NCBI GenBank assembly: GCA_029863105.1
Contig: JAOTWC010000064.1
Coordinates: 1 to 7,914 of the forward strand
DNA: 7,914 bases
Source of the DNA: Gemmatimonadota bacterium
GTDB taxonomy: Bacteria > Gemmatimonadota > Gemmatimonadetes > Palauibacterales > Palauibacteraceae
Direction of reading: 5' to 3'
Within the stretch, counting starts at the first letter, position 1; each line of letters starts with the position of its first letter. A program made the position numbers and the translations under genes. The notes beneath the pieces were generated by a model. It saw only the letters and a program-made list of their open reading frames with translations, did not search any database and was not told where the DNA came from. Shown piece after piece: positions 6,981-7,914 of this stretch.

Positions 6981-6994
6981 CTACGCGAAAACAA
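6965..6994 (-). promoter_or_regulatory. Probable promoter of the merR-like/tolC-like unit
   Basis: Reading the - strand, TTGTTT (about 6989-6994) is a partial -35 match, followed by an 18-base spacer and TATACT (6965-6970) as -10. From TATACT there are seven bases to the A of ATG 6957, so transcription would start at or next to the start codon. The -10 is one arm of the 16-bp palindrome, so a protein bound there would block or remodel RNA polymerase. Confidence 0.5.
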
Positions 6995-7106
6995 GCGGCG
7001 CTTCACACGGGCCTGTGAGAGGCGAGTTGCTGGGATTGTGCAGTGTGACGCTCGACACTCTTCGTGCCGACGATGAGGCTGGAAATCCGGGGACGACGAC
7101 GGCGGG
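6981..7106. other. Non-coding gap upstream of the MerR-type gene, with two short inverted repeats
   Basis: No convincing gene is seen here. Two imperfect operator-like inverted repeats are present: TCACA-N6-TGTGA (7003-7018) and AGTGT-N8-ACACT (7042-7059). Neither is followed by a T-run on either strand, so they are not typical terminators. The first has half sites in the opposite order to a CRP site. Confidence 0.35.
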
Positions 7107-7352
7107 TCAGTCGGCTCCATGCCGGAGACGACGACACTCACGGAGCTGGGCCACCAGACCCTCCGCTACGGCGTCCGCCACGCCGACGAGAGCATACTCG
7201 AGATTCAGGGTGAGATCCTCAAACTCCTGCCTGTCATCTACGGCATCGTCCAATCGGTTCAGCACTTCGTCGATCCGCGCGTGCACGTCGGCGCGGATCG
7301 CTTCCTGAAGCAGGCGAGTGATGCGCCGATCCTCCGGTGACTGCATGGGCAC
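7107..7352 (-). CDS. Small hypothetical protein, 81 residues; strand uncertain
   Basis: No family was recognised. The predicted product is acidic and mostly helical, with a long amphipathic stretch (DVHARIDEVLNRLDDAVDDR, about 22-41, then EFEDLTLNLEYALVGVADAV, about 43-62) that could form a coiled coil. GTG 7352 lies four bases past the stop of the 57-residue gene upstream, and ATG 7346 is two codons further in, so translational coupling is possible; there is no good ribosome binding site. Against it, an overlapping + strand frame (ATG 7119 to stop 7340, 73 residues) has a higher third-position GC (roughly 84% against 72% by hand count) but also lacks a ribosome binding site and has no gene partner on that strand. 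The - strand reading is preferred because of its neighbours, with low confidence. Confidence 0.42.
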   Translation of the reverse strand: MPMQSPEDRRITRLLQEAIRADVHARIDEVLNRLDDAVDDRQEFEDLTLNLEYALVGVADAVAEGLVAQLRECRRLRHGAD

Positions 7353-7356
7353 GGGC

Positions 7357-7530
7357 CTACACGAACCAGGCGTCGGCTTCAGCCGGCACTGCGCGGGGAG
7401 CGGCGTGGTCAGCCGTATGGTCCATCGAATCCGGGGTCTCGACGAACTCCATCTGCTTGCGCGCGGTCAACGCCAACAGGGCGAGGCCTGCCGTGGCAGC
7501 CATCATCAGAACAGACGTCGCGAACTTCAT
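7357..7530 (-). CDS. Small single-pass membrane or secreted protein, 57 residues, unknown function
   Basis: ATG 7530 has an excellent ribosome binding site (AAGGAGG, five bases upstream), which marks this shorter frame as the real one although the frame stays open to 7686. The N-terminus is MKF followed by a hydrophobic stretch (about residues 4-23, ATSVLMMAATAGLALLAL with flanking residues), then Arg-Lys, so it is either a membrane anchor with the tail outside or an uncleaved signal sequence; no clear signal-peptidase site such as AxA is seen right after the hydrophobic core. The remaining 32 or so residues are polar and acidic with two His (SMDHTADHAAPRAV) and end in WFV. No family was recognised. 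The 81-residue frame starts four bases after its stop, suggesting a two-gene unit. Confidence 0.7.
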   Translation of the reverse strand: MKFATSVLMMAATAGLALLALTARKQMEFVETPDSMDHTADHAAPRAVPAEADAWFV

Positions 7531-7535
7531 GAAGT

Positions 7536-7542
7536 CCTCCTT
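7536..7542 (-). promoter_or_regulatory. Strong ribosome binding site of the 57-residue gene
   Basis: On the - strand AAGGAGG stands five bases before ATG 7530. It is the best Shine-Dalgarno match in the window and decides the start over the upstream in-frame codons. Confidence 0.75.
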
Positions 7543-7627
7543 ACCGTGTCTTCGCCGTGCCAACATCTGCGGTGTGTGCAAATTCGGTGCTCGACCCATC
7601 GATCGAGACGAAACGCAGGGAATCAAA

Positions 7628-7648
7628 GGCGGACGCGTACTTTCCGCC
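7628..7648 (-). terminator. Weak candidate terminator of the partial right-edge gene
   Basis: On the - strand GGCGGA and TCCGCC form a 6-bp stem around a 9-base loop, followed by TTTGATT. It lies about 70 bases past the stop at 7718. The T-run is short and interrupted, so this is only a possible rho-independent terminator. Confidence 0.3.
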
Positions 7649-7717
7649 GGCGGCCGCAGGCCCCTGGTGTGGGCAATAGTCAACAAGTCTGGGGTGTTAG
7701 CCCGGCAAAGGAACCGG

Positions 7718-7914
7718 TCAGGGAACGGCCGGGGGTCCGTGAACCACGACCTCTCTCACCGTATCGGCAACCGGGTCGATTTCGAGGCGGCGGAGGTTTC
7801 TGCCTGCCGGCGTGGCGGATCGCACTACCACCAGCGGCGCCCGGGTCACGAGTTCTACCTCCGTCCACTGGCCAGCCGTGACCGAATCGATCCGCACTTC
7901 TCCCGCCCCCATCC
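7718..7914 (-). CDS. C-terminal end of an unidentified protein, 5' part outside the window
   Basis: The frame is open to the right edge and encodes at least 64 residues before TGA at 7718-7720. The ATG at 7912 is probably internal. The visible part alternates hydrophobic and polar residues (GQWTEVELVTRAPLVVVRSA, then RNLRRLEIDPVADTVREVVV), suggesting a beta-rich domain such as the end of a secreted or periplasmic protein. The family was not recognised. A competing - strand frame (7680-7868) is rich in Arg, Gly and Pro and looks like a shadow. The next gene on this strand starts 187 bases downstream. Confidence 0.55.
   Translation of the reverse strand, partial: MGAGEVRIDSVTAGQWTEVELVTRAPLVVVRSATPAGRNLRRLEIDPVADTVREVVVHGPPAVP

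Larger units (their letters stand above)
7531..7717. other. Intergenic region between the partial gene and the 57-residue gene
   Basis: No gene is seen. On the - strand it holds a weak hairpin (7628-7648), a GC-rich perfect palindrome CCGCCGGCGG (7644-7653), and a TTGACT that matches a -35 box (about 7677-7682) but has no convincing -10 at the right distance. The promoter of the 57-residue gene should lie here but cannot be placed. Confidence 0.4.

Noticed and set aside
6991..7007. - strand AAGC-GCC-GCTT followed by TTTT as a terminator for the small gene at 7107
   Set aside because: The stem is only 4 bp and the T-run is part of the likely -35 of the MerR-type gene.
7003..7018. CRP-like site
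   Set aside because: A CRP site is TGTGA-N6-TCACA; here the half sites are in the reverse order (TCACA-N6-TGTGA).

Overview
This is a high-GC window (third codon positions mostly G or C) from a Gram-negative bacterium: it encodes an outer-membrane TonB-dependent receptor and a TolC-type outer-membrane channel. The mix of genes (rhomboid with a C-terminal tail, PPK2, a receptor with a carboxypeptidase-regulatory-like N-terminus, a cystathionine beta-synthase-like enzyme) would suit Gemmatimonadota or a similar phylum. That placement is an inference from protein style; no marker gene is present. No rRNA, tRNA, CRISPR array or mobile element was seen.

Left half (1-4950), all on the + strand and tightly packed: the 3' part of a rhomboid protease gene, a PPK2-family polyphosphate kinase, a TonB-dependent receptor starting at GTG 1598 just after the kinase stop, and a PLP-dependent cystathionine beta-synthase/cysteine synthase-like enzyme. 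Gaps are 21, 5 and 38 bases, so they may be co-transcribed. The receptor has features of the OprC/NosA copper-receptor family: an RMD-x-P plug motif and an HxM motif in the barrel. The Cys expected four residues before the plug Met is Gly.

Right half (4957-7914), mainly on the - strand and convergent with the first block: reading from the right edge, the 3' end of an unidentified gene, a 57-residue membrane-anchored small protein with a strong ribosome binding site, a small ORF of uncertain strand, a MerR-family regulator, and a TolC-family channel. A perfect 16-bp palindrome (AGTATAGCGCTATACT) lies immediately upstream of the regulator and overlaps its likely -10 box, which is placed so that the mRNA would begin at or near the start codon. 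The regulator and tolC-like gene probably form an autoregulated unit, but no inner-membrane pump or periplasmic adaptor gene is visible.

Most of the window is ordinary chromosomal housekeeping and envelope genes. Points most worth a second look are the altered metal-site motif of the receptor, the palindromic promoter of the regulator, a sharp change of strand composition inside the tolC-like gene, and the small genes at the right end. No new multi-gene system can be claimed from this sequence.
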